Part shown: positions 7,654-14,378 of the stretch, piece by piece | How the letters are laid out: the number at the start of each line of letters is the position of its first letter | How positions within the stretch are numbered: position 1 is the first letter of the stretch | Source: Wenzhouxiangella limi | GTDB taxonomy: Bacteria; Pseudomonadota; Gammaproteobacteria; Xanthomonadales; Wenzhouxiangellaceae | Assembly: GCF_010499265.1 (NCBI RefSeq) | Contig: NZ_JAAGSC010000031.1 | Span: 372,001 to 436,000, forward strand | DNA: 64,000 nt | Reading direction: 5' to 3' | Notes under the pieces: model-generated | The model's input: only the letters and a program-made list of their open reading frames with translations | What the model was told of the DNA's origin: nothing | The model's database searches: none | Position numbers and translations under genes: made by a program

Positions 7654-7995
7654 CTTGAGAGAATCACGTTAATCCTCCGCAAAATGAATTCCACTCTCTA
7701 CACTGGTAGGCCTCCGCCGGGGCGTGTCCAGCGTTGAAGTATGTGACGGTATGGGGCATTAGCTAAGTCGGTTGCCCGACGAATAGTTTCCTCGTTTTCT
7801 TGGAAACGCACGATTTGTTGCGATTTTTGCTTGGTTTCGCGAAAAGCCCGGGCTTTATAAGAACATACGCTTGCGTATGTTGCCATTTTAAGTTGGCGAG
7901 CCTACCAATAATCAGAGGGTTAGAAGCTTATGGGGCTTCCATTTTTATTTGTTCGTCTAGTGGCCCTGGCCGGATCCGCGGGCTATGCTTGGCCC
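7654..7995. other. AT-rich intergenic stretch with no gene
   Basis: About 340 bases between the TA promoter and the response regulator. I find no coding frame with family resemblance. The base composition is clearly more AT-rich than the flanking genes, which agrees with acquired DNA. It holds the palindrome at 7862-7881. Near the right end a TATGCT (7984-7989) lies six bases before the regulator start codon, but no -35 at proper distance was seen. Confidence 0.5.
7862..7881. repeat. Perfect 20-bp palindrome
   Basis: AACATACGC, two central bases TT, then GCGTATGTT: a nine-base perfect inverted repeat with almost no loop. It is suited to a dimeric DNA-binding protein rather than an RNA hairpin. 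It lies in the AT-rich gap about 115 bases upstream of the two-component system. The binding protein is unknown. Confidence 0.6.
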
Positions 7996-8685
7996 ATGCC
8001 CTGTCGCCGTGTCCTGCTTGTCGACGATGATCGAGAATTGGCCGCCATGCTGGTCGAGTACCTCAGCGCCGATGGCTGGCAGGTCGAAACCGCAGCCCGC
8101 GGGCCGGACGGGCTTGACGCTGCGCTTTCCGATCGCTTCGATGTGCTGATCCTGGACATCATGCTTCCGGGCATGAACGGGCTTGACGTGCTGCGCGCCC
8201 TGCGCGCCAAGAGCGAGCTGCCGGTGATCATGCTGACCGCGCGCGGTGACGACACCGACCGCATCGTGGGGCTGGAGCTCGGCGCCGACGATTACCTGCC
8301 GAAGCCGTTCAACCCGCGCGAGCTGGGGGCCAGACTGCGGGCGCTGACCCGTCGCGTCCGCGACAGCGGCGACGCGCCCTGGGTCGAGCTGCATGGTTTG
8401 CGCTTGAACAGCGCCGAGCGGCGCGTGAGCGTGGATGGAGAACCGCTCGCCCTCACCGGGGCCGAATTTTCACTGCTGGAGGCCTTGATGAAGCGACCCG
8501 GCGAAGTCCTCGGCAAGGACGAACTGGCGCGGCACGCGCTGGGCCGGGAACTGCATGCCATGGACCGGAGCATAGACACCCACGTCAGTCGCCTGCGCGC
8601 CAAGCTCCCGGCCAGCGTGCGCGAACGGATCCGGATTCAGGCCGTTCGCGGCCGTGGCTACCTGCTCACCAGTGGGCCTGGCTGA
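7996..8685 (+). CDS. OmpR/CpxR-type response regulator
   Basis: 229 residues. The receiver domain (1-115) has the acidic cluster VDDDRE (10-12), phospho-acceptor Asp54 in LILDIMLPGM, Thr81 and Lys103 in LPKPFNP. The winged-helix output domain (about 130-225) ends with the typical IDTHVSRLRAKL and RIQAVRGRGYLL. The start MPCRRVLLVDDD was chosen over an upstream ATG at 7930 because the receiver fold begins here. It overlaps the kinase gene in TGATG. With the kinase and a Spy/CpxP-like protein downstream it most resembles the envelope-stress system CpxRA, but orthology is not proven. Confidence 0.9.
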   Translation: MPCRRVLLVDDDRELAAMLVEYLSADGWQVETAARGPDGLDAALSDRFDVLILDIMLPGMNGLDVLRALRAKSELPVIMLTARGDDTDRIVGLELGADDYLPKPFNPRELGARLRALTRRVRDSGDAPWVELHGLRLNSAERRVSVDGEPLALTGAEFSLLEALMKRPGEVLGKDELARHALGRELHAMDRSIDTHVSRLRAKLPASVRERIRIQAVRGRGYLLTSGPG

Positions 8686-10040
8686 TGCCGCTGTACCTGC
8701 GCATTTTTCTGGGCTTCTGGCTGGTGATCGTCCTGACGTTGAGCGCGGTGGTGCTGGTCAACCTGCAGCTTCAGCGAGACCAGGACGCGGCCGCCGAAAT
8801 GGGTCAGCGGGCTCAGCGTTTTGCCGAGGGCATGGGTGGGCGGGCCCAGGCGGTACTGGATCGCGGCGGCCCCGCGGCGCTGGCGCGCTGGGCCCGAGGA
8901 GATCAGCAACGTCACCGTCGCATCACCGTGCTGGTCATCGACGATACTGGATCTGAGCTGCTGGGGCGGCGCGTGCCGACCAGGGCGCGCGCTGTGGTCA
9001 GTAACTGGCTGTCGGGACGAGCCCTGGAGGCGCCGTTGCCGGGGGCGCAGGTAATCAGTCATCCCCGGCATGGCGAGTTTCTGGTGCTGCTTGTGCCCCC
9101 TGCCCGGCCACTGGTGCTGCGTCTGGTCGGTCCGCTGGGGCCCTGGGGTGTGTTGGCCGTGGCCGCGGTGATCAGCGGTATCGCGTGCCTGTTTCTGGCG
9201 CGCAGCGTGACCCAACCGATCCGCGCTTTGCGCCGCGCCGGTCAGGCGCTGGGCCAGGGTCGTCTGACGACGCGGGTCGACAGGACATTGATCCAGCGCG
9301 GCGACGAGCTCGGCGACCTCGGCCGGGATTTCGATGACATGGCGGCCCGGCTTGAGCGCCTGGTCGCCGGCCAGCAGCAGCTGTTGCGCGATGTCTCGCA
9401 CGAACTGCGCTCGCCGTTAACGCGCCTGCAGATGGCGCTGACGCTGGTCGAGCAAGCGCGAACGCCTGAGGACCGCCAGCGCCACCTGGACCGCACGGCC
9501 CTGGAAATCCAGCGCCTGGATGAGCTGATCGGCCAGATTCTGAGCGTTTCCAGGGTTCGCGATCAGGCGCAGCTGGCCTACCAGCCCATGGATCTGTCGG
9601 AGATGCTGGGCGATTTGATCGACTCGATTGGCCTGGAAGCCGATGCTGCCGGCGTTCATCTCCAGGCCGACTTGCCCGACCGTCTTGCGCTATCGGCCGA
9701 CCCGGAGTGGCTGAGGCGGGCGCTGGAAAACGTATTGCGAAACGCGGTTACCCACTCGCCGGCAGGCGGAGAGATCCAGGTCCGGGCCTGCGCGCGCGCA
9801 GGCGACCCCGGCATGGTCGAAGTCACGATCAGCGACGAGGGCCCCGGCGTCGCCGCCGACCAGCTGGAAGCGATTTTCGAGCCGTTCGTGCGCCTTTCGA
9901 TCGAGCGCAGCGAAACCGGCGCGGGCGGCGGCGTGGGTCTGGCCATCGCCAGGACCGCCGTCGAGCGCCACGGCGGGACGATTCGTGCGGAAAATCGCCC
10001 CGCGGGCGGGCTTAGCGTCACGCTCGCCCTGCCCGCCTGA
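8685..10040 (+). CDS. CpxA-like sensor histidine kinase
   Basis: 451 residues. A membrane segment at about 7-28, a periplasmic loop of about 120 residues, a second segment at about 152-172, and a HAMP linker (SVTQPIRALRRA) follow in order. The dimerisation/phospho-acceptor helix has DVSHELRSPLTRL, with His239. The ATPase domain has the N box ENVLRNAVTHS (Asn353), the G1 box ISDEGPGVA and GGVGLAIARTAVERHGG. It phosphorylates the regulator encoded just upstream, with which it shares one base. The small periplasmic domain and the CpxP-like neighbour suggest envelope-stress sensing. Confidence 0.9.
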   Translation: MPLYLRIFLGFWLVIVLTLSAVVLVNLQLQRDQDAAAEMGQRAQRFAEGMGGRAQAVLDRGGPAALARWARGDQQRHRRITVLVIDDTGSELLGRRVPTRARAVVSNWLSGRALEAPLPGAQVISHPRHGEFLVLLVPPARPLVLRLVGPLGPWGVLAVAAVISGIACLFLARSVTQPIRALRRAGQALGQGRLTTRVDRTLIQRGDELGDLGRDFDDMAARLERLVAGQQQLLRDVSHELRSPLTRLQMALTLVEQARTPEDRQRHLDRTALEIQRLDELIGQILSVSRVRDQAQLAYQPMDLSEMLGDLIDSIGLEADAAGVHLQADLPDRLALSADPEWLRRALENVLRNAVTHSPAGGEIQVRACARAGDPGMVEVTISDEGPGVAADQLEAIFEPFVRLSIERSETGAGGGVGLAIARTAVERHGGTIRAENRPAGGLSVTLALPA

Positions 10041-10043
10041 AGC

Positions 10044-10094
10044 CGCGTAACGTTTCCTGACAAAACGTGGCATAGCGCCACCCCTTGTTACGCG
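10044..10094. repeat. Nested inverted repeats between kinase and CpxP-like gene
   Basis: Three inverted repeats lie within 51 bases: CGCGTAAC (10044-10051) with GTTACGCG (10087-10094), ACGTTT (10050-10055) with AAACGT (10063-10068), and GTGGC (10067-10071) with GCCAC (10077-10081). There is no T-run, so a simple terminator is unlikely. An operator for the neighbouring response regulator, or a processing hairpin, is possible. Confidence 0.45.
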
Positions 10095-10168
10095 ACCCGG
10101 TCGCAGAATGGTCCCCGAGCTTCGCATTGTCAGAAGCGAGATTTAAACCATTTCTCAAGGAGCCGACC

Positions 10169-10570
10169 ATGAAGACCCAGACCCCCGTACTAAGCAAGCT
10201 GACCCTGGCCTTGGCCCTGGTCGGCAGCCTGGCGATCACCAGCAACGCGCTGGCCCAGGGCCATCCCGACCCCGTGCCCCGTTTGTCGGAGCGCCTGTCT
10301 CTGACGACCGAGCAGGAGACCGAAATTCAGGCGCTGTACCAGGCCCATCGCCGGGACAAGCGCGAGCAGGGTCGCGAAAACCGGGCCGAGCGTCGCCAGG
10401 CTCGCGTGATGCTGCGCGAAGAGATTCGTGCTTTGCTGGACGATGAGCAGGCGCAGAAGTTTGACGCCATGGCCCAGCGTGGCGCACAGGGCCGGCGCGG
10501 AGGCCGCCGGGATCGGATGGACGAGCGCGGTGGCGGGCGCGGCAAGCATCGTCCCGACGGCAATTCCTGA
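10169..10570 (+). CDS. Spy/CpxP-like periplasmic stress protein
   Basis: 133 residues with an AAGGAG seven bases before the ATG and a signal peptide (about 1-29, ending NALA-QG). The mature part is a charged helix bundle with the family LTxxQ-type motif (LSERLSLTTEQETEI) and a long Arg/Glu helix. It ends in a low-complexity Gly/Arg tail. CpxP binds the sensor domain of CpxA and restrains it, and Spy is a holdase for outer-membrane and periplasmic proteins. Its place directly downstream of the kinase supports a feedback role. The Arg/Gly tail is longer than in the enterobacterial proteins. Confidence 0.75.
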   Translation: MKTQTPVLSKLTLALALVGSLAITSNALAQGHPDPVPRLSERLSLTTEQETEIQALYQAHRRDKREQGRENRAERRQARVMLREEIRALLDDEQAQKFDAMAQRGAQGRRGGRRDRMDERGGGRGKHRPDGNS

Positions 10571-10719
10571 CGCTCTCGCCCGCAACGCTCGTGAAGGTGG
10601 CGGCAGCCTGCCCGACCCGGCCGGCTGCCGCCTTTTGATTATGCCGCTGCGTGGAGGCCTCTCGACGGCCGTATGCGATCATTTGCACATTGTTCAAGTC
10701 GCAGCCAGCGAGGACTACG

Positions 10720-11250
10720 ATGATCAAGCCAACATTCTATGCGCGGGTGGCAGTGATGGCGATTGCCGGCCTGACCGCGGCCTGTTCGGACGAGCCCGAG
10801 ACAGGCAGTGCCGGCGCCGCGGAAACAGCTGGGCTCCCGGACACCGTGGTCGGTACGGCGTCCTGGGACGATCACCTGCAGCGACCCATTCATCGCGTGC
10901 AGTGCGATTTCGAGGCGCCTTTCTACAAGCTACAGGCCCAGGGCCACGGCTTCGAACTCACCGTCGGGTTCTGGGGCGACGAGGCCGATCGCGTTTCCGA
11001 AGTCGACTTTGAGCAGGCCGATAGCGTCGAGCTGGTCCAGGTCACGCCCGAAGAGGAAATCTACCGCTACACCACGCTGCGGATCCTGCCCGAGATGGGC
11101 CAGGTCAGCGGATCGGAAACCTCGGCCAGCGGCACGACGCGATTGCGCTCGACCAGCCTGGCGGCGCTGGAAGAATACCGCAACGGGATCGAGCTGGATT
11201 TCGAATTTTCCTGCCCGCTCAGCGCGCCGGATCAAGCCGCAGAATCTTGA
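10720..11250 (+). CDS. Putative lipoprotein of unknown function
   Basis: 176 residues. A GAGGA lies seven bases before the ATG. The signal peptide ends in a lipobox LTAAC, with lipidated Cys22, followed by an acidic linker. The mature domain is beta-rich (HRVQCDFEAPFYKLQ, FELTVGFWGDEADRV, YRYTTLRILPEMGQV, IELDFEFSCPL) with two further cysteines that could form a disulfide. I recognise no family. It follows the CpxP-like gene and converges with nhaC, overlapping its 3' end by 32 bases. Confidence 0.65.
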   Translation: MIKPTFYARVAVMAIAGLTAACSDEPETGSAGAAETAGLPDTVVGTASWDDHLQRPIHRVQCDFEAPFYKLQAQGHGFELTVGFWGDEADRVSEVDFEQADSVELVQVTPEEEIYRYTTLRILPEMGQVSGSETSASGTTRLRSTSLAALEEYRNGIELDFEFSCPLSAPDQAAES

Positions 11251-12658
11251 AGTCCAGCGCCGCGTAAAGGATGCCGATCAGCGGCACCAGCAGCAAGAAG
11301 AACGCGTAGGGCGCATACTGCAGCGGGCTGACCCCCAGCACGCCGAACATGTAGACCGCGCAGGTGTTCCACGGAACCAGGGGGGAAGTAATCGTCCCAC
11401 CGCCTTCCAGAGACCGCGACAGCACCCGCGGATCAAGTCCGCGGTGGCGGAATTCGGCCCGAAACATCCGGCCCGGCAGGACAATGGCCATGTACTGATC
11501 GGCCGTCATCACGTTGGTGCCGAACGCAGTCAGGATGGTGGTGGTCACCAGCGAGGTGGTGCTCTGGACCATTCCGGCGATACCGGCAAGCAGCTTGCGC
11601 AGCAGCCCGGTGCTTTCCATCACCGCGCCGAAGGTCATGGCACACAGCGCCAGCCAGACGGTGTTGAGCATGCTCGACATGCCGCCGCCGCTGAGCAGGC
11701 GGTCGAGGTCGGCGTCGCCGCTGCTGATTTCCGTGCCGTCGGCCAGGGTCAGCCACGCCACTTCGACGGCCGCCAGCAGTCCGTCACCTTGAGCCATGGC
11801 CGCGACCCGATCCGGCTGAAAAACCAGCGCCCAGACCGCGCCCAGAAGGGCGCCGATGAAAATGCTTGGCAGCGCCGGCATCCTGGCCACGGCCAGGCCG
11901 AACAACACAACCAGCGGCACCAGCATGAAGACGTTGATATTGAACAGCGCGTCCAGCTGCTGCTGCATCGCCGCCAGCCCACCGGCATCGGCCAGCACTT
12001 CGCTCCCGCCCCCGATCAGCAGGTAAGCGAGCAAGGAAATGGCGAGCGCTGGGACAGAGACCCAGGCCATGTAGCGGATGTGTGCGAACAGCTCCGTGCC
12101 AGCCACCGCCGGCGCCAGATTGGTGGTATCCGACAGCGGCGACATCTTGTCGCCGAAATAAGCGCCTGAAAGCACCGCACCGGCGGTGATGGGCAGCGAC
12201 TGATCCAGGCCCACGGCCACGCCGATCAGGGCCACGCCAATGGTGGCCGCGGTGGTCCAGGAGCTGCCGATAGACAGCGATACGATGGCGCAGATCAGGC
12301 AGCTGGCGGCATAGAACCAGGCCGGGTTGAGCAGCTCCAGGCCGTAGTAGATCAGCGTCGGCACGACGCCGGCCAGCAGCCAGGTCCCGATCAGGGCGCC
12401 GACCATCAGAATGATCAGGATGGCACCCAGGGCGATGGAAATGCCCTCGACGATGCCGGCCTGGATCTCGTCCCAGTGGTAACCGTTGGTCAGGGCAATC
12501 AGGCTGCCGATGGCCGCCGCGATCAGCAGCGCGATCTGGTTCGGTCCGTAAGACGAACTGTCGCCGAACAGCCAGACCGAGGCCGCGAGCATGGCGATCA
12601 GCGCGATCAGCGGAACAAGAGCCTGGAGGTAGGACGGCGTGCGCTTCGCGGAAGTCAT
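11219..12658 (-). CDS. nhaC: NhaC-family Na+/H+ antiporter
   Basis: 479 residues, about eleven to twelve hydrophobic segments. Family signatures include the hydrophilic motif GAYFGDKMSPLSDTTNLAPA at about residues 165-184, the SLSIGSSWTTAATIG helix before it, and LVPWNTCAVYMFGVLG near the end. NhaC antiporters exchange Na+ for H+ or related solutes across the inner membrane. The gene has its own start region facing the radical SAM gene and no operon partner, and its 3' end overlaps the convergent lipoprotein gene by 32 bases. Confidence 0.9.
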   Translation of the reverse strand: MTSAKRTPSYLQALVPLIALIAMLAASVWLFGDSSSYGPNQIALLIAAAIGSLIALTNGYHWDEIQAGIVEGISIALGAILIILMVGALIGTWLLAGVVPTLIYYGLELLNPAWFYAASCLICAIVSLSIGSSWTTAATIGVALIGVAVGLDQSLPITAGAVLSGAYFGDKMSPLSDTTNLAPAVAGTELFAHIRYMAWVSVPALAISLLAYLLIGGGSEVLADAGGLAAMQQQLDALFNINVFMLVPLVVLFGLAVARMPALPSIFIGALLGAVWALVFQPDRVAAMAQGDGLLAAVEVAWLTLADGTEISSGDADLDRLLSGGGMSSMLNTVWLALCAMTFGAVMESTGLLRKLLAGIAGMVQSTTSLVTTTILTAFGTNVMTADQYMAIVLPGRMFRAEFRHRGLDPRVLSRSLEGGGTITSPLVPWNTCAVYMFGVLGVSPLQYAPYAFFLLLVPLIGILYAALDFKILRLDPAR

Positions 12659-12807
12659 GGCGTCGGGGTTCGGTCAGGCCGGAGGACTTCGGGAATGTTA
12701 CACCAAGCCCAATCGTCGCCGGTGGGCGCGTTGGCGCGGGATTGACGGCGCGACCGTTGATTATCGTTACAATCCCCTCGGTTTTCTCCATCAAGCAGGA
12801 CTGCCTC

Positions 12808-14133
12808 ATGACCATCATGGATCGCGTGCTGACCGCAGGCTTCCGTCACAACAGCAAACGCCTGACCAAGTTCGACGGCTTAACACCCAGCGAGACGCTG
12901 CCGCCACCGGACACATCGCGCACCTACATGCTCTACCTGCACATCCCGTTCTGCGTGGTGTTGTGCCCGTTTTGTTCTTTCCACCGCGTCTGCTTCAAGG
13001 AAGACAAGGCTGTCAAGTATTTCAATAGCCTGCGGCAGGAAATTCGCATGGCGCATGAAGCCGGTTACCGCTTTGGCGATATCTACGTCGGTGGCGGCAC
13101 GCCAACGGTCATGCCCCGGGAACTGGCCGAAACGCTGGAGCTGGTGCGCAAACTCAGCCCGATCGACAGCATCTCGGTGGAGACCAACCCCGATGACCTG
13201 ACGCCGGAGACCATGCAGATCGTGCGCGATGCCGGGGTCACGCGCCTGTCGGTGGGCGTGCAGAGCCTGGACAACGACCTGCTCAAGCAGATGGATCGGT
13301 ACGAGAAATACGGGTCGGCGGAAAACGTGATGGCCGGCCTGGAACGGGCCAACGGCTTTTTCGAAACCCTCAACGCCGACATGATCTTCAACCTGCCGCA
13401 TCAGACCGATGAGTCGCTGCTGCGCGACGTCGATCTGATCACCCGCGAACTCGAGATTACCCAGACCACCTTCTATCCGTTGATGAGCGCCGAGAGCACG
13501 ATGCGCAAGATGCTGAAGATGATGGGCGAGGTTGATTTCAACCGCGAGGGACACATGTACCGCCTGATCCTGGATGCCCTGCCCTCGAATTACACGCCGT
13601 CTTCGGCCTGGTGCTTTAATCACAAAGGCGATACCACCGACGAGTACGTCATTGAGAACGAAGAGTATCTGGGGCTGGGTTCGGGTTCGTTGAGCTACCT
13701 GGACGGGATGCTTTACTCCAGCACTTTTTCGCTCAACCACTACAACCGTCAGATCGCGGCGGGCAAGTTCGGCATCAGCCGCCAGCAGGCTCTGACGCCG
13801 CGCGACCGGCTGCGCTATTTCATGCTCATGAACCTGTTCGGCCTGTCGCTGGACAAGAAAGTCGCCGAAGCGAAATATCCCGGCTTTTTCCGCAAGCTTG
13901 CGCCGGAAATTCTCGGGCTCAAGATCATGGGCGCGGTGCGCGATGAAGGCGACAAGCTGGTGCTGACCCGCTACGGCATGCGGGTCTGGATCCTGATCAT
14001 GCGCGAGTTCTTCATGGCCGTCTCCGACTTCCGCGACCTGATGCGCCATGCCATCAAGGAAGAACTCGACGCGCCGGGTCCCCTGCAGATCCGCGTCCCC
14101 ACCCCCGAACTGCGGCCGCCCGGCGCTTACTGA
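12808..14133 (+). CDS. HemN/HemW-family radical SAM protein
   Basis: 441 residues from an ATG with AGGA seven bases upstream. The radical-SAM 4Fe-4S motif YLHIPFCVVLCPFCSFHRV gives Cys49, Cys53 and Cys56 (CxxxCxxC). It is followed by the SAM-binding GDIYVGGGTPTV and by ISVETNPDDL and RLSVGVQSLDNDLLKQMDR, all typical of the coproporphyrinogen-oxidase-like family. Candidates are heme chaperone HemW, oxygen-independent coproporphyrinogen oxidase, or an anaerobilin-synthase-type heme opener. The C-terminal half (FNHKGDTTDEYVIENEEYLG) does not let me choose. It lies directly upstream of the anaerobic Mo-enzyme operon but has its own leader. Confidence 0.75.
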   Translation: MTIMDRVLTAGFRHNSKRLTKFDGLTPSETLPPPDTSRTYMLYLHIPFCVVLCPFCSFHRVCFKEDKAVKYFNSLRQEIRMAHEAGYRFGDIYVGGGTPTVMPRELAETLELVRKLSPIDSISVETNPDDLTPETMQIVRDAGVTRLSVGVQSLDNDLLKQMDRYEKYGSAENVMAGLERANGFFETLNADMIFNLPHQTDESLLRDVDLITRELEITQTTFYPLMSAESTMRKMLKMMGEVDFNREGHMYRLILDALPSNYTPSSAWCFNHKGDTTDEYVIENEEYLGLGSGSLSYLDGMLYSSTFSLNHYNRQIAAGKFGISRQQALTPRDRLRYFMLMNLFGLSLDKKVAEAKYPGFFRKLAPEILGLKIMGAVRDEGDKLVLTRYGMRVWILIMREFFMAVSDFRDLMRHAIKEELDAPGPLQIRVPTPELRPPGAY

Positions 14134-14248
14134 GCAGTCAACCGCGCCTGGGTTCCGGCCGGGCGCGGATTATCCCTTCTTACTGAAACAGCGCAACCGC
14201 GAATAAATGCATCTTGCATGTATTTATATTAGATTAAGCTAATTCTAA

Positions 14249-14262
14249 TTGATGTGCATCAA
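14249..14262. promoter_or_regulatory. FNR/Anr box
   Basis: TTGATGTGCATCAA is a perfect match to the FNR/Anr/Dnr consensus TTGAT-N4-ATCAA, inside an AT-rich patch. Its centre (14255.5) is about 42 bases before the transcription start predicted from the -10 at 14287-14292, the class II activator position. It should switch on the Mo-enzyme operon when oxygen is low. Confidence 0.85.
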
Positions 14263-14286
14263 TGCGTTAGTTCTCCAACTTTGGTC

Positions 14287-14292
14287 TTATAC
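14287..14292 (+). promoter_or_regulatory. -10 element of the Mo-enzyme operon
   Basis: TTATAC lies 24 bases downstream of the FNR box and would set transcription start near 14298, leaving a leader of about 80 bases before the catalytic-subunit ATG at 14379. No good -35 is present, as expected for an FNR-activated class II promoter. Confidence 0.55.
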
Positions 14293-14378
14293 GCCCCGAG
14301 CGTGGTATCGCCTTAATCAACCGATACCTGCCACCGGAATTGACCGGATCGCCTTGACAAGACTATGGAGACGGCGGA

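Noticed and set aside
6780-7990. Integron cassette array (attC sites around the TA genes)
   Set aside because: No credible attC core pairs flank the genes and no integrase is present.
10808-12169. 453-codon plus-strand frame across the lipoprotein and nhaC
   Set aside because: It crosses two real genes in other frames and resembles nothing.
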